This document shows, one piece after another, positions 17,753 through 27,103 of a DNA stretch of 64,000 nucleotides. The stretch lies in NCBI RefSeq assembly GCF_007993815.1, contig NZ_VJWE01000015.1, forward strand, positions 196,694 to 260,693, in the 5' to 3' direction. A program made the position numbers and the translations under genes. The notes beneath the pieces are model-generated. The model was not told where the DNA came from. It saw nothing but the letters and a program-made list of their open reading frames with translations, and made no database searches. The first letter of the stretch is position 1, and each line of letters begins with the position of its first letter. The DNA comes from Acidovorax delafieldii. GTDB taxonomy: Bacteria; Pseudomonadota; Gammaproteobacteria; Burkholderiales; Burkholderiaceae_C.

Positions 17753-18481
17753 TCAGCCAGCCTCGGCCTGTGCACGCCGCCGGCGTTCACGGCTGTTGGC
17801 CAGGTGGGTGCGCATGGCCGCGCGGGCGGCGTCGGGGTCCTGGCCGACGATGGCGTCGTAGATGCTTTCGTGCTCGCCATTCACGCGGCGCAGGTACTGC
17901 CTGCGCTCGTCATTGGGGGCCTCCACCGAATCCAGCCGGGCGCGCGGAATGATCATGCTGCCCAGCGTGCCCATCAGCTCGGCAAAGTGGCTGTTCTGCG
18001 TGGCGCGCGCGATCTCCAGGTGGAACTGAAAGTCCGCCGCCACCGCGTCGCGCCCGGCGTCCACGGCCGCCGCCACGGTGTCCAGCGCCTCGCGCATGGT
18101 CTTGAGGTTGGCGGGCGTGCGGCGCTGCGCGGCCAGCGCGGCGGCCTCGGTTTCTACGCCGATGCGCAGTTCCAGCACCGCAATCACGTCACGCAGGGTG
18201 CTGAACTGGTCGGGCGTGATCTTGAAGCCCGGGGCCTGCCCAAGGCCCAGCACAAACGTGCCGATGCCATGCCGTGTCTCCACCAGGCCCGACGCCTGCA
18301 GCTTGGAAATGGCCTCGCGCACCACTGTGCGGCTGACGTTGAACTCGGCCATGATCGCAGCCTCGGTGGGCAGCTTGTCGCCCAGTGCCAGGCGCCCGTC
18401 GCGGATGCGGTCACCCAGGGAGTCCACCAGCTCCAGGGCCAGGGTGCGGGGCTTGCGGCGTGGGGCGATGTCGGTGCTCAT
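17753..18481 (-). CDS. GntR-family (FadR subfamily, FCD domain) transcriptional regulator
   Basis: 242 aa. The N-terminal winged helix spans about 13-80: LALELVDSLGDRIRDG, LPTEAAIMAEFNVSRTVVRE and AISKLQASGLVETRHGIGTF. The all-helical FCD ligand domain follows (VIAVLELRIGVETEAAALAA, FHLEIARATQNSHFAELMGT, EHESIYDAIVGQDPDAARAA), with His residues placed as in metal-dependent FCD proteins. It lies between the semialdehyde dehydrogenase gene and the divergent uronate operon, and probably represses both until a sugar acid binds. The inducer is unknown. Confidence 0.9.
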   Translation of the reverse strand: MSTDIAPRRKPRTLALELVDSLGDRIRDGRLALGDKLPTEAAIMAEFNVSRTVVREAISKLQASGLVETRHGIGTFVLGLGQAPGFKITPDQFSTLRDVIAVLELRIGVETEAAALAAQRRTPANLKTMREALDTVAAAVDAGRDAVAADFQFHLEIARATQNSHFAELMGTLGSMIIPRARLDSVEAPNDERRQYLRRVNGEHESIYDAIVGQDPDAARAAMRTHLANSRERRRRAQAEAG

Positions 18482-18536
18482 GTCTCGGTGTTATCCCTAT
18501 GTGTTGGACGGGTTGAAAGGAGTACATTGCCTCCTC

Positions 18537-18549
18537 GTTGTATGACAAC
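18537..18549. promoter_or_regulatory. Candidate GntR/FadR-family operator, site 2
   Basis: GTTGTATGACAAC (arms GTTGT and ACAAC) shares GTTGTATGNCA with site 1 and lies in the 122-base divergent region between gntR and udh. Confidence 0.5.
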
Positions 18550-18603
18550 TGATGACGTTCAACCGCTTGTAACGCCACTGTACCAAGAACCTCCGCAAAA
18601 GCC

Positions 18604-19422
18604 ATGCCCTGTCACCCGACACCGATCCGTTTTCAACGTTTGTTATTGACCGGGGCCGCTGGCGGACTGGGGCGTGAGCTGCGCACGCGCCTGAAGGCGT
18701 ACTGCACCACCTTGCGGCTGTCCGACATCGCTGACCTGGGCAGCGAGGCTCCCGGCGAAGAACTGCGCCCCGCGCGGCTTGAAGACGCCAGTGCCATGCT
18801 GCCGCTGCTAGAGGGGGTGGACGCTGTGGTGCACCTGGGCGGCGTGTCCACCGAGCAGCCCTGGGACCCCATCTTGCAGGCCAACATCGTGGGGGCATAC
18901 AACCTCTATGAGGCCGTTCGCAAGCAAGGCGTCAAGCGCGTGGTGTTTGCCAGCTCCAACCACGTGACCGGCTTTTACCGCCAGGACGAAGTGTTGGGGC
19001 TGCGCGACCCAGCGCGGCCCGATGGCCTGTATGGCCTGTCCAAGGCGTTTGGCGAGGACCTTTCGCGCTTCTACTTTGACCGCTACGGCATCGAAACCGT
19101 GTGCCTGCGCATCGGCTCCTCCTTCCCCGAGCCGCGCAACCGCCGCATGCTGGCCACCTGGATGAGCTACGACGACCTGGAGCGCCTGGTCATGGCCAGC
19201 CTCACCGCGCCGGTGGTGGGCCACAGCATCATCTATGGCATGGGCGACAACACCACCACCTGGTGGGACAACACACTCGCCCGCCACATCGGCTACCGCC
19301 CGCAGGACAGCTCTGAGCCCTTCCGCGCCAAGGTGGAGGCAGCTGACCCGCAGCCCGACCTGACGGACCCGGCCGTGATCTACCAGGGCGGGCCGTTTGT
19401 GCGCACCGGTCCGTTCGAGTGA
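18604..19422 (+). CDS. udh: Uronate dehydrogenase
   Basis: NAD-dependent oxidation of galacturonate or glucuronate to the aldaro-lactone. This 272-aa extended SDR has the nucleotide motif TGAAGGLG at 16-23, a Ser/Asn segment in VVFASSNHVTGFY, and catalytic Y143 and K147 in DGLYGLSKAFGEDL. VHLGGVSTEQPWDPILQANI, RIGSSFPEPRNRRMLATWMS and WWDN match my memory of the Agrobacterium and Pseudomonas enzymes closely. It is the first gene of the operon and its stop overlaps the GTG of the lactonase gene. Confidence 0.92.
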   Translation: MPCHPTPIRFQRLLLTGAAGGLGRELRTRLKAYCTTLRLSDIADLGSEAPGEELRPARLEDASAMLPLLEGVDAVVHLGGVSTEQPWDPILQANIVGAYNLYEAVRKQGVKRVVFASSNHVTGFYRQDEVLGLRDPARPDGLYGLSKAFGEDLSRFYFDRYGIETVCLRIGSSFPEPRNRRMLATWMSYDDLERLVMASLTAPVVGHSIIYGMGDNTTTWWDNTLARHIGYRPQDSSEPFRAKVEAADPQPDLTDPAVIYQGGPFVRTGPFE

Positions 19423-20312
19423 GTGGGTCCATGGAACTCCTGTTGCCTCACCACCAGGACCAGGTGGGCGAAAGCCCCCTGTGGAGCACTGCCGAGCAGG
19501 CGCTGTACTGGGTGGACATCGAAGGCCACGCGCTGCGCCGCCTGCGCTGGGCCGACCGGCAACTGATGAGCTGGACGACGCCGGAGCGGCTGGCCTGCAT
19601 TGCGCTGCATGCCAGCGGCGGGCTCATCGCTGGCATGGACACGGGCATCTTTCACCTGCAGCCTGCCGATGACGGCACCCTGGCCTGCCCCCTCATCTCT
19701 GCCGTGCAGCACCCGCAAGCTGGCATGCGCTTCAACGACGGGCGCTGTGACCGCCAGGGGCGCTTCTGGGCCGGCACCATGGTGCGCGACATGTCTCTGG
19801 CGCAACCCGCTGGCGGCCTGTACCGGCAGGACGCGCGCGGCCTCTCGGCGCCGCTGATCGAAGGCCTGGTCACCCAGAACGGCCTTGCGTTCAGCCCCGA
19901 TGGCGCCACCATGTACCTCAGCGACAGCCACCCCAGCGTGCAAAAGATCTGGTCGCTGGACCTGCACGAAGACGGTAGCCTGGGGCCGCGCCGTCTGTTG
20001 GTGGATATGCGCGCGCTGCCCGGCCGGCCGGACGGTGCGGCCATCGACACCGATGGCTGCTACTGGACCTGCGCCAACGACGCTGGCATGGTGCATCGCT
20101 TCACCCCATCGGGCGTGCTGGACCGCTCGCTGGCCGTGCCAGTCAGCAAGCCCTCGATGTGCAGTTTTGGCGGGCCCGACATGGACCTGCTTTTCATCAC
20201 CTCCATCCGCCCCGGCCAGCCGCAGGGCAACGATGTAGCCCATGGCGGCGCGGTCTTCGTGACCCGCCCGGGCACCCGAGGGCTCGCAGAGGCCCCATAC
20301 CCGCCCGCGTGA
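19419..20312 (+). CDS. SMP-30/gluconolactonase-family lactonase, probably aldarolactone hydrolase
   Basis: 297-aa six-bladed beta-propeller. Metal-ligand motifs of the family are present: E18 region [57 protein letters not shown] and [14 protein letters not shown]. Placed after uronate dehydrogenase, it should open the galactaro- or glucaro-lactone that enzyme makes; this is inference from context. The start is GTG 19419 (GTGA overlap with udh) or ATG 19431. Confidence 0.87.
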   Translation: MSGSMELLLPHHQDQVGESPLWSTAEQALYWVDIEGHALRRLRWADRQLMSWTTPERLACIALHASGGLIAGMDTGIFHLQPADDGTLACPLISAVQHPQAGMRFNDGRCDRQGRFWAGTMVRDMSLAQPAGGLYRQDARGLSAPLIEGLVTQNGLAFSPDGATMYLSDSHPSVQKIWSLDLHEDGSLGPRRLLVDMRALPGRPDGAAIDTDGCYWTCANDAGMVHRFTPSGVLDRSLAVPVSKPSMCSFGGPDMDLLFITSIRPGQPQGNDVAHGGAVFVTRPGTRGLAEAPYPPA

Positions 20313-20353
20313 GCGCGGCACCCCAACCGATTCAACCCCGGAGACAAAGCACC

Positions 20354-21331
20354 ATGAACGTTCCACACCTCTTTGGCCGCGTGGCCATTGCCGCTGGCAT
20401 CTTGCTCGGCAGCCTGGCCGCGCAGGCCACCGAGTTCCGCTCGTCGGACATCCACCCCGAGGACTATCCCACCGTGCTGGCCGTGCGCCACATGGGCGAG
20501 ACGCTGTCCAAGGCCACCGGTGGCAAGCACAGCATCAAGGTCTACGCCAAGGGGTCGCTTGGCATCGAGAAGGACACCATCGAGCAGACCAAGCTGGGGG
20601 CGATTGCCATGACGCGCGTGAACGTCGCGCCCATGAACAACATCTGCCCCGCCACCATGGTGCCCACCATGCCCTTCCTGTTCCGCGACAAGGAGCACAT
20701 GCGCAAGGTGCTGGATGGCGCCATTGGCGACGAGATCCTGAAGGACTGCGAATCGCAGGGCTTCGTGGGCCTGGCGTTCTATGACAGCGGCGCACGCTCG
20801 ATCTACACCGTCAAGAAGCCCATCAAGACCCTGGCCGACGTCAAGGGCCTGAAGGTGCGCGTGCAGCAGAGCGACCTGTGGGTGTCCCTGCTCGAAGCCA
20901 TGGGCGCCAACGCCACCCCCATGCCGTTCGGCGAGGTCTACACCGCGCTCAAGACCGGCTTGGTGGACGCCGCAGAAAACAACTACCCCAGCTACGAAAG
21001 CTCGCGCCACTTCGAAGTCGCCAAATACTTCAACAAGACCGAGCATTCCATGGCGCCTGAGATCCTCTTGTTCAGCAAGCGGGTGTGGGACACCTTGAGC
21101 GCTGACGACCAGAAGGCCATCCGCGCCGCCGCCAAGGAGTCGGTGGGCTACATGCGCAAGATCTGGGACGAGCGCGAAGAGAAATCCCTGGCCACGGTGA
21201 AGGCTGGCGGCGCGCAGGTGGTGGATATCGACAAGGTGGCCTTCAAGGCTGCCATGAAGCCGGTGTACGACAAGTTCCTCAAGGACCCCAAGCTGCAGGA
21301 CATGGTCAAGCGCATCGACGCGGTGCAATAA
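20354..21331 (+). CDS. dctP: TRAP transporter substrate-binding protein (DctP type)
   Basis: 325-aa periplasmic protein with a signal peptide ending at LAAQA. Typical DctP text follows: [60 protein letters not shown] and [20 protein letters not shown]. The conserved Arg that binds the ligand carboxylate is the one in GLKVRVQ. With the DctQ and DctM genes after it this is a complete TRAP system. Its place in the uronate operon suggests uptake of galacturonate, glucuronate or an aldarate. Confidence 0.92.
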   Translation: MNVPHLFGRVAIAAGILLGSLAAQATEFRSSDIHPEDYPTVLAVRHMGETLSKATGGKHSIKVYAKGSLGIEKDTIEQTKLGAIAMTRVNVAPMNNICPATMVPTMPFLFRDKEHMRKVLDGAIGDEILKDCESQGFVGLAFYDSGARSIYTVKKPIKTLADVKGLKVRVQQSDLWVSLLEAMGANATPMPFGEVYTALKTGLVDAAENNYPSYESSRHFEVAKYFNKTEHSMAPEILLFSKRVWDTLSADDQKAIRAAAKESVGYMRKIWDEREEKSLATVKAGGAQVVDIDKVAFKAAMKPVYDKFLKDPKLQDMVKRIDAVQ

Positions 21332-21411
21332 GCCAGAAGCCAGAGTCTCCAGGGCAGGCGGGACCGGGAAGAGCCCGCCGCCTGCCCGTTTCCAGTTGTT
21401 GTTGTTTTTGA

Positions 21412-21909
21412 ATGTCCACTATGTACACGCGACTCTGCGCTTTCATTGCGCGCGCCTGCCTGAAGCTCGGGGTGGGAGGGCTGGTCCTGCTGGTCTGTGC
21501 CGTGCTCTACCAGGTCATCGGCCGCTATATCTTCAACGACACCCCCACCTGGGCCGAGAGCGGCGCCGTGCTGCTGGTGCTTTACGTGACCATGCTGGGC
21601 ATGGCTGTGGGCGTGCGTGATGCGGGCCACATCGGTCTTGAATCGTTCCTGGTGCTGGCGCCCGATTGGCTGCGCACCAAGCTCGAGCTGCTGATCCACG
21701 CGCTGGTGCTGCTGTTCGGCATCGTCATGGCCTGGAACTGCGGCGTGCTGGCCGAATCGGTGGCACCGTACAAGATCCCCACGCTGGGCATCTCCGAAGC
21801 CTTCAAGTACGTGCCGCCCGCCATGGCTGGCGTGCTGGTGGCCATGTTCTCGCTGGAACACATCATCGCCATCCTGCGTGGCACGGAAGTAGAGCCCGCC
21901 TGGCATTGA
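21412..21909 (+). CDS. dctQ: TRAP transporter small permease (DctQ)
   Basis: 165 aa with four membrane segments, for example LGVGGLVLLVCAVLYQVIGR and LIHALVLLFGIVMAWNCGVL. The family motif YIFNDTPTWAESGAVLLVLY lies after the first helix. It lies between dctP and dctM and pairs with DctM in the inner membrane. Confidence 0.92.
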   Translation: MSTMYTRLCAFIARACLKLGVGGLVLLVCAVLYQVIGRYIFNDTPTWAESGAVLLVLYVTMLGMAVGVRDAGHIGLESFLVLAPDWLRTKLELLIHALVLLFGIVMAWNCGVLAESVAPYKIPTLGISEAFKYVPPAMAGVLVAMFSLEHIIAILRGTEVEPAWH

Positions 21910-21961
21910 GCGGCCTCACTGTCCCTCCGCCCCCTAACGTCCCTACAAAGATTCCACCATC

Positions 21962-23254
21962 ATGGCGTTGACCATCCTGTGCGTGAGCTTCACGCTGCTG
22001 CTGCTGCTGGGCGTGCCCGTGGCCTTCTCGATCGGCCTGTCCTCGCTGGCCACCATCCTGTACGAAGGCCTGCCCCTGGCCGTGGGTTTCCAGCAAATGA
22101 TTTCGGGCATGAACCCGTTCTCGTTCCTGGCCATCCCGTTCTTCATCTTTGCCGGCGAGATCATGATGTACGGCGGCATCGCCGACCGCATCGTCAACTT
22201 TGCCAAGAGCGTGGCGGGCCATGTGCGTGGCGGCCTGGGCATGAGCAATGTGCTGGCCTGCACGCTGTTTGGCGGTGTCTCGGGCTCGCCGGTGGCCGAC
22301 GTGTCGGCCATGGGCGCCGTGCTCATCCCGCAGATGAAGAAGGAGGGCTACCACGCCGACTACGCGGTGAACGTGACCACCCACGCCTCGCTGGTGGGCG
22401 CGCTCATGCCCACCTCGCACAACCTCATCATCTTCACGCTGGCGGCTGGGGGCAAGGTAAGCATTGCGGCGCTGATCCTTGCAGGCATCGTGCCGGCCCT
22501 GTTGCTGACCATCTGCAACCTGGCTGCCGCCTACTTCGTGGCTGTGAAGCGCGGCTACCCCGCAGGCACCTTCCCGGGCTGGGAGATTGTGTGGATCTCG
22601 TTCCGCGCCTCGGTACCAGGCCTCGCCGTGGTGGTCATCATCATCGCGGGCATTTTGTCGGGGGCGTTCACCGCTACGGAGTCGGCGTCGGTCGCAGTGC
22701 TGTGGGCTCTGATTCTGTCGGTCTTCGTCTACAAGAAGCTCACGCGCGAGCAGTTCCTCAAGGCCGCGTCCAAGGCCGTCAAGACCACGGGCACAGTGCT
22801 GCTGCTCATCGGCATCTCGTCGATGTTCGGCTACCTCATCGGCCTCTACGGTGTGGCCGAGCTCACGGGTGATGCGCTCAAGTCCATGAGCACCTCGCCC
22901 TGGGTGATCTTCCTGTCGGTGAACATCATCCTGTTCGTGCTGGGCACCTTTCTCGACATGGCGGCCACCATCCTCATCTGCACGCCCATCTTTTTGCCGA
23001 TCTGCCAGCAGTTCGGCATGAGCACGGAGCAGTTCGGCATCGTCATGCTGATCAACTGCGCGCTGGGCCTGAACACCCCTCCCGTGGGCACCACGCAGTT
23101 CATCGGCTGCACCATCGGGGGCGTGTCGGTGGGCGAGGTGATGAAGACCATCTGGCCGTTCTACAGTGCGCTCATCGTGGCGCTGATGCTGGTGACCTAT
23201 GTGCCCCAGTTCTCGATGTGGCTGCCAGACCTGGTGCTCAAGGGCGGCGGCTGA
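21962..23254 (+). CDS. dctM: TRAP transporter large permease (DctM)
   Basis: 430 aa, about twelve membrane segments; it forms the sodium-coupled transport channel. Family text includes FSFLAIPFFIFAGEIMMYGG, SNVLACTLFGGVSGSPVADV, ITTHASLVGALMPTSHN-like (VTTHASLVGALMPTSHNLII) and NCALGLNTPPVGTTQF. The start is the ATG at 21962, 52 bases after dctQ. Confidence 0.93.
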   Translation: MALTILCVSFTLLLLLGVPVAFSIGLSSLATILYEGLPLAVGFQQMISGMNPFSFLAIPFFIFAGEIMMYGGIADRIVNFAKSVAGHVRGGLGMSNVLACTLFGGVSGSPVADVSAMGAVLIPQMKKEGYHADYAVNVTTHASLVGALMPTSHNLIIFTLAAGGKVSIAALILAGIVPALLLTICNLAAAYFVAVKRGYPAGTFPGWEIVWISFRASVPGLAVVVIIIAGILSGAFTATESASVAVLWALILSVFVYKKLTREQFLKAASKAVKTTGTVLLLIGISSMFGYLIGLYGVAELTGDALKSMSTSPWVIFLSVNIILFVLGTFLDMAATILICTPIFLPICQQFGMSTEQFGIVMLINCALGLNTPPVGTTQFIGCTIGGVSVGEVMKTIWPFYSALIVALMLVTYVPQFSMWLPDLVLKGGG

Positions 23255-23323
23255 CCCGGCAGGAGTGATGGCTCGGCCACCGGGCGGATTGAAACCCGCG
23301 TACCTTGTGAATTGAACGGACCT

Positions 23324-24898
23324 ATGCGACAAGCTCTCACCATCCGCATGCATGCCCAGGACAACGTCGCCATCGTCGCCAACGACGGTGGCCTGCCTGC
23401 GGGCACCCTGTTGCCAGACGGTGTGCCGGGCGCGGGCATCACGCTGCGCGACAAGGTGCCGCAGGGCCACAAGGTGGCGCTGGCGGACATCCCCGAAGGC
23501 GGCGTGGTGCGCCGCTACAACGTGCCCATCGGCTATGCGCTGAAAGACATCCCCGCAGGCAGCTGGGTGCATGAGCGCCTGCTGCAGATGCCCTCGGCCC
23601 GTGCTCTGGAGGGCTTGCCCATGGCCACCGTGAAGCCCCCGGTGCTTGAACCCCTGACGGGCTACACCTTCGAGGGCTACCGCAACGCCGATGGCTCAGT
23701 GGGCACGCGCAACATCCTGGCCATCACCACCACCGTGCAGTGTGTGGCCGGTGTGGTGGCGCAGGCCGTGCGCCGCATCAAGGCCGAGCTGCTGCCTTTG
23801 TTTCCCCATGTGGACGATGTGATCGGCCTGGAGCACACCTACGGCTGCGGCGTGGCGATTGACGCGCCCGACGCCATCATCCCCATCCGCACGCTGCGCA
23901 ACATCAGCCTCAACCCCAACTTTGGGGGCGAGGTCATGGTGGTCAGTCTGGGCTGCGAAAAGCTGCAGCCCGACCGGCTGCTGCCCCCGGGCAGCTTCCC
24001 CATCACCGACGAGCGCGACGCGGCGCTGGGCCCCGAGACGGTGTGCCTGCAGGCCGACGAGCATGTGGGCTTCATGTCCATGCTCGACCACATCGTGCAA
24101 AGCGCGCGCCCGCACCTGGACCGCCTGAACGCCCGCCGCCGCGAGACCATCCCCGCCAGCGAGCTGGTGCTGGGTGTGCAGTGCGGTGGCAGCGATGCGT
24201 TCTCGGGCGTCACCGCCAACCCGGCCGTGGGCTTCTGCGCCGACCTGCTGGTGCGCGCGGGCGCCACGGTGATGTTCAGCGAGAACACAGAAGTGCGCGA
24301 CGCCGTTGAGCAGCTCACCAGCCGCGCAGCCACGCCCGAAGTGGCTGACGCTATCGTGCGGGAGCTGGGCTGGTACGACCGCTATCTGGACCGGGGCTGT
24401 GTGGACCGCGCGGCCAACACCACGCCGGGCAACAAGGCGGGCGGCTTATCGAACATCGCCGAGAAGGCCATGGGCTCCATCATCAAGAGCGGCACCGCGC
24501 CCATTGCGCATGTGCTGGCCCCGGGCGAGAAGCTGCGCCGCGACCAGCGCGGCCTGGTGTATGCCGCCACGCCCGCCAGCGACTTCATCTGCGGCACGCT
24601 GCAACTGGCTGCCGGCATGAACCTGCACGTGTTCACCACCGGCCGGGGCACACCCTACGGTCTGGCCGAGTGCCCTGTGGTCAAGGTCGCGACGCGCACT
24701 GATCTGGCCCGCCGCTGGCACGACCTGATGGACATCAACGCCGGCAAGATCGCCGATGGCGAGGCCACTATCGAACAGCTGGGATGGGAGATGTTCCACC
24801 TGCTGCTCGACGTGGCCAGCGGTCGCAAGAAGACCTGGGCGGAACAGTGGCAACTGCACAACGCGCTGGTGTTATTCAACCCCGCACCGGTGACCTGA
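23324..24898 (+). CDS. garD: Galactarate dehydratase (UxaA/GarD family)
   Basis: Dehydrates meso-galactarate to 5-dehydro-4-deoxy-D-glucarate. 524 aa: an N-terminal SAF-like domain (about 1-100, with [20 protein letters not shown]), then the large catalytic domain. Probable metal ligands are the cysteines in [24 protein letters not shown] and [12 protein letters not shown], and the C-terminal part has [20 protein letters not shown]. Altronate dehydratase UxaA and D-glucarate enzymes share this fold. The preceding udh and lactonase, which would generate an aldarate, favour galactarate. ATG 23324 is chosen over an in-frame TTG at 23312. Confidence 0.88.
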   Translation: MRQALTIRMHAQDNVAIVANDGGLPAGTLLPDGVPGAGITLRDKVPQGHKVALADIPEGGVVRRYNVPIGYALKDIPAGSWVHERLLQMPSARALEGLPMATVKPPVLEPLTGYTFEGYRNADGSVGTRNILAITTTVQCVAGVVAQAVRRIKAELLPLFPHVDDVIGLEHTYGCGVAIDAPDAIIPIRTLRNISLNPNFGGEVMVVSLGCEKLQPDRLLPPGSFPITDERDAALGPETVCLQADEHVGFMSMLDHIVQSARPHLDRLNARRRETIPASELVLGVQCGGSDAFSGVTANPAVGFCADLLVRAGATVMFSENTEVRDAVEQLTSRAATPEVADAIVRELGWYDRYLDRGCVDRAANTTPGNKAGGLSNIAEKAMGSIIKSGTAPIAHVLAPGEKLRRDQRGLVYAATPASDFICGTLQLAAGMNLHVFTTGRGTPYGLAECPVVKVATRTDLARRWHDLMDINAGKIADGEATIEQLGWEMFHLLLDVASGRKKTWAEQWQLHNALVLFNPAPVT

Positions 24899-24933
24899 AA
24901 TTTGCGGGGCCACGGCCCCTCGTGTTCCCCCTT

Positions 24934-24961
24934 CAACAGCCCTTGCCTGCAAGGGCTGTTG
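24934..24961 (+). terminator. Perfect 12-bp hairpin after garD, possible attenuating terminator
   Basis: CAACAGCCCTTG and CAAGGGCTGTTG are exact complements around a 4-base loop, ending 20 bases before the ATG of the exporter gene. No T run follows, so it may stabilise the upstream mRNA end or reduce read-through. Confidence 0.5.
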
Positions 24962-24981
24962 TCCTTGAAAGACCGCATCTC

Positions 24982-25911
24982 ATGGGGCATTCCCGATTTT
25001 CTGACCGCAAGGTCGTGGTGGCGCTGGCGCTGCTGTGTTGCCTGCTCTGGGGCAGCTCGTACCCCGCCATCAAGACCGGGTACACCTGGTTCGGCATCTC
25101 ACGCAATGACATCCCCACACAGCTCGTGTTCGCAGGCTGGCGGTTTCTGGGCGCCGGGTTGATCCTGCTGGCCTGGGCTGTAGCAACGCGCAAGGTCATC
25201 TGGGGCCTGGGGCCCGGGGCCGGGCGCCAGTTGGTGGTGCTGGGCTTAGCGCAGACCACGCTGCAGTACGTGTTCTTCTACGTAGGCCTGGCACACACCA
25301 CGGGCGTCAAGGGCTCCATCATGAACGCCACCGGCACGTTTTTCAGCGTGCTGCTGGCGCACTGGGTCTATCACAACGACCGCCTCAGCCACGCCAAGCT
25401 GTGGGGCTGCCTGGTGGGCTTTGCGGGCGTGATGGTCGTGAACCTGGGGCGCGGCACGCTGGACCTGGACTTCACGCTGCTGGGCGAAGGCTTTGTGGTG
25501 ATCGCCGCCCTCGTGCTGGCCGCGGCCAGCATTTACGGCAAGCAGGTGTCGCAGCGCATGGACTCCGTCGTGATGACGGGCTGGCAGCTGGGCCTGGGCG
25601 GCGTGGCGTTGTTGGCCATTGGCTGGTCGCTGGGTGGTTCGCTCACGGGCTTCACCTGGGGCTCTACGGTGCTGCTGGTGTACCTGGCGCTGCTGTCGTC
25701 GGCCGCGTTTTCGCTGTGGAGCATCCTGCTCAAGCACAACCGGGTGAGCCAGATCACGGTGTTCAACTTCACCGTGCCGATCTTTGGCGCGGCGCTGTCG
25801 GCACTGTTTTTGGGCGAGGCGCTGTGGGAGTGGAAAAACCTGCTGGCCCTGGTGCTGGTGTGTGTGGGCATCTGGCTGGTCACGCGCGATACGGCCAGCG
25901 CCACCAAATAG
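24982..25911 (+). CDS. DMT-superfamily (EamA) transporter
   Basis: 309 aa, ten membrane segments in two EamA repeats; the first begins ALALLCCLLWGSSYPAIKTG and the second EGFVVIAALVLAAASIYGKQ. The closing signature is FNFTVPIFGAALSALFLGEA. The substrate is unknown; position after the galactarate operon and before aldose epimerase may be only co-orientation. ATG 24982 gives a normal N-terminus; the frame runs open upstream through garD. Confidence 0.88.
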   Translation: MGHSRFSDRKVVVALALLCCLLWGSSYPAIKTGYTWFGISRNDIPTQLVFAGWRFLGAGLILLAWAVATRKVIWGLGPGAGRQLVVLGLAQTTLQYVFFYVGLAHTTGVKGSIMNATGTFFSVLLAHWVYHNDRLSHAKLWGCLVGFAGVMVVNLGRGTLDLDFTLLGEGFVVIAALVLAAASIYGKQVSQRMDSVVMTGWQLGLGGVALLAIGWSLGGSLTGFTWGSTVLLVYLALLSSAAFSLWSILLKHNRVSQITVFNFTVPIFGAALSALFLGEALWEWKNLLALVLVCVGIWLVTRDTASATK

Positions 25912-25920
25912 ACTCGGCCC

Positions 25921-27033
25921 ATGGCTTACACACTCTCCCGCGACGCATTCCAGCGCGACCTGCACGGCCAGCGCACCGATCTGTTCACCCTGCGCAGCCC
26001 CGGCGGTCTGCAGGTGGCCGTGAGCAACTATGGCGCCCGCCTGGTGCAGGTGGCGGTCCCCGACTGGCAGGGCGGTCTGGCCGATGTGGCGCTGGGCTAC
26101 GACAGCCTGCAGGGCTACCTGGACGGCCAGCTTTCCATGGGCGCGCTCATCGGCCGCTGGGCAGGGCGTCTGCGTGCGGGCACGCTGACCCTGCCGGATG
26201 GATCGCGCCGGCAACTGCCCACCAACAGCGGGCCACACCATCACCACGGCGGCCCGCGCGGGAGCCGCTTCCAGGTGTTTGCGGTGGAGCATGCGCAGGC
26301 CGATGCCCTCTCCCTCAGCCACACCTTCCGCACGGAGGACGACGGGGTGCCCGGCACGGTGTGCGTGCAGCTCCACCTGCAGGTCACGACCGACAACGCG
26401 CTGCACATGGCCTGGACGGCCGAGGTGCTCCATGCCCCCACGGTGCTCAACCTCACCGGGCATGCGTTCTTCAACCTGGCAGGCCAGGGCAGCACCCACG
26501 GCCACACCCTGCAGGTGCCCGCCAGCCGCTATGCGCCCCTGGCGGCCGATGTGTGTCCCACGGGCGCGCTGGCGGCCGTACAGGGCACGCCGTTCGACTT
26601 CCGCCAAGCCCGCGCTGTGGCGGACGCCATCGCAACACCCCATGAGCAGCTGGCCGTGGCGGGCGGGCTGGACCACTACCTGGTGCTGGACGAACAGGCG
26701 GCACCCCTTGCCCCTCCGTCGTCATCCATCACGCCACCGGGCCTGCGACTGGCCGCGCTGCTGGGCGAACCCGTGAGCGGCCGTGCGATGGAGGTGTGGA
26801 GCACCGCCCCCGGCGTGCAGGTGTATGCAGGCCACGGCCTCAAGGCCGACCCCGCGCGGGACCGGGGGCGTGGAGTGGGGCAGGGCGGCTGGCTGTGGCA
26901 GCCGGGCGACGGTATCTGCCTGGAGCCCATGGAGTACCCGGATGCGCCCAACCACGCGGGCTTTCCGGTGCGCTGGTGGCTGCCGGGCGAAGTGGTGCGG
27001 GGCGCCATCGTGTACCGCTTCATCGGGGGCTGA
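25921..27033 (+). CDS. galM: Aldose 1-epimerase
   Basis: Interconverts alpha and beta anomers of aldoses. This 370-aa beta-sandwich enzyme shows the N-terminal VAVSNYGARLVQVAVPDWQG and GRWAGRL. The substrate-binding histidine is in SGPHHHHGGPRGSRFQVF, the second in VLNLTGHAFFNLAGQG, and the catalytic Glu is in CLEPMEYPDAPNH. It follows the exporter gene by 9 bases, so is probably cotranscribed, and could supply the anomer used by the uronate pathway. Confidence 0.9.
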   Translation: MAYTLSRDAFQRDLHGQRTDLFTLRSPGGLQVAVSNYGARLVQVAVPDWQGGLADVALGYDSLQGYLDGQLSMGALIGRWAGRLRAGTLTLPDGSRRQLPTNSGPHHHHGGPRGSRFQVFAVEHAQADALSLSHTFRTEDDGVPGTVCVQLHLQVTTDNALHMAWTAEVLHAPTVLNLTGHAFFNLAGQGSTHGHTLQVPASRYAPLAADVCPTGALAAVQGTPFDFRQARAVADAIATPHEQLAVAGGLDHYLVLDEQAAPLAPPSSSITPPGLRLAALLGEPVSGRAMEVWSTAPGVQVYAGHGLKADPARDRGRGVGQGGWLWQPGDGICLEPMEYPDAPNHAGFPVRWWLPGEVVRGAIVYRFIGG

Positions 27034-27103
27034 CGGCCGATGGGCTGGCCTGGCAAGCCCGTGCCGCGCTACCATGCCGCCTGGCTCTTAACCGAGGTGG
27101 CTC

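Noticed and set aside
21863..23572. Minus-strand ORF of 569 codons opposite the TRAP genes
   Set aside because: His/Arg/Gln-rich antisense shadow of dctM and garD.
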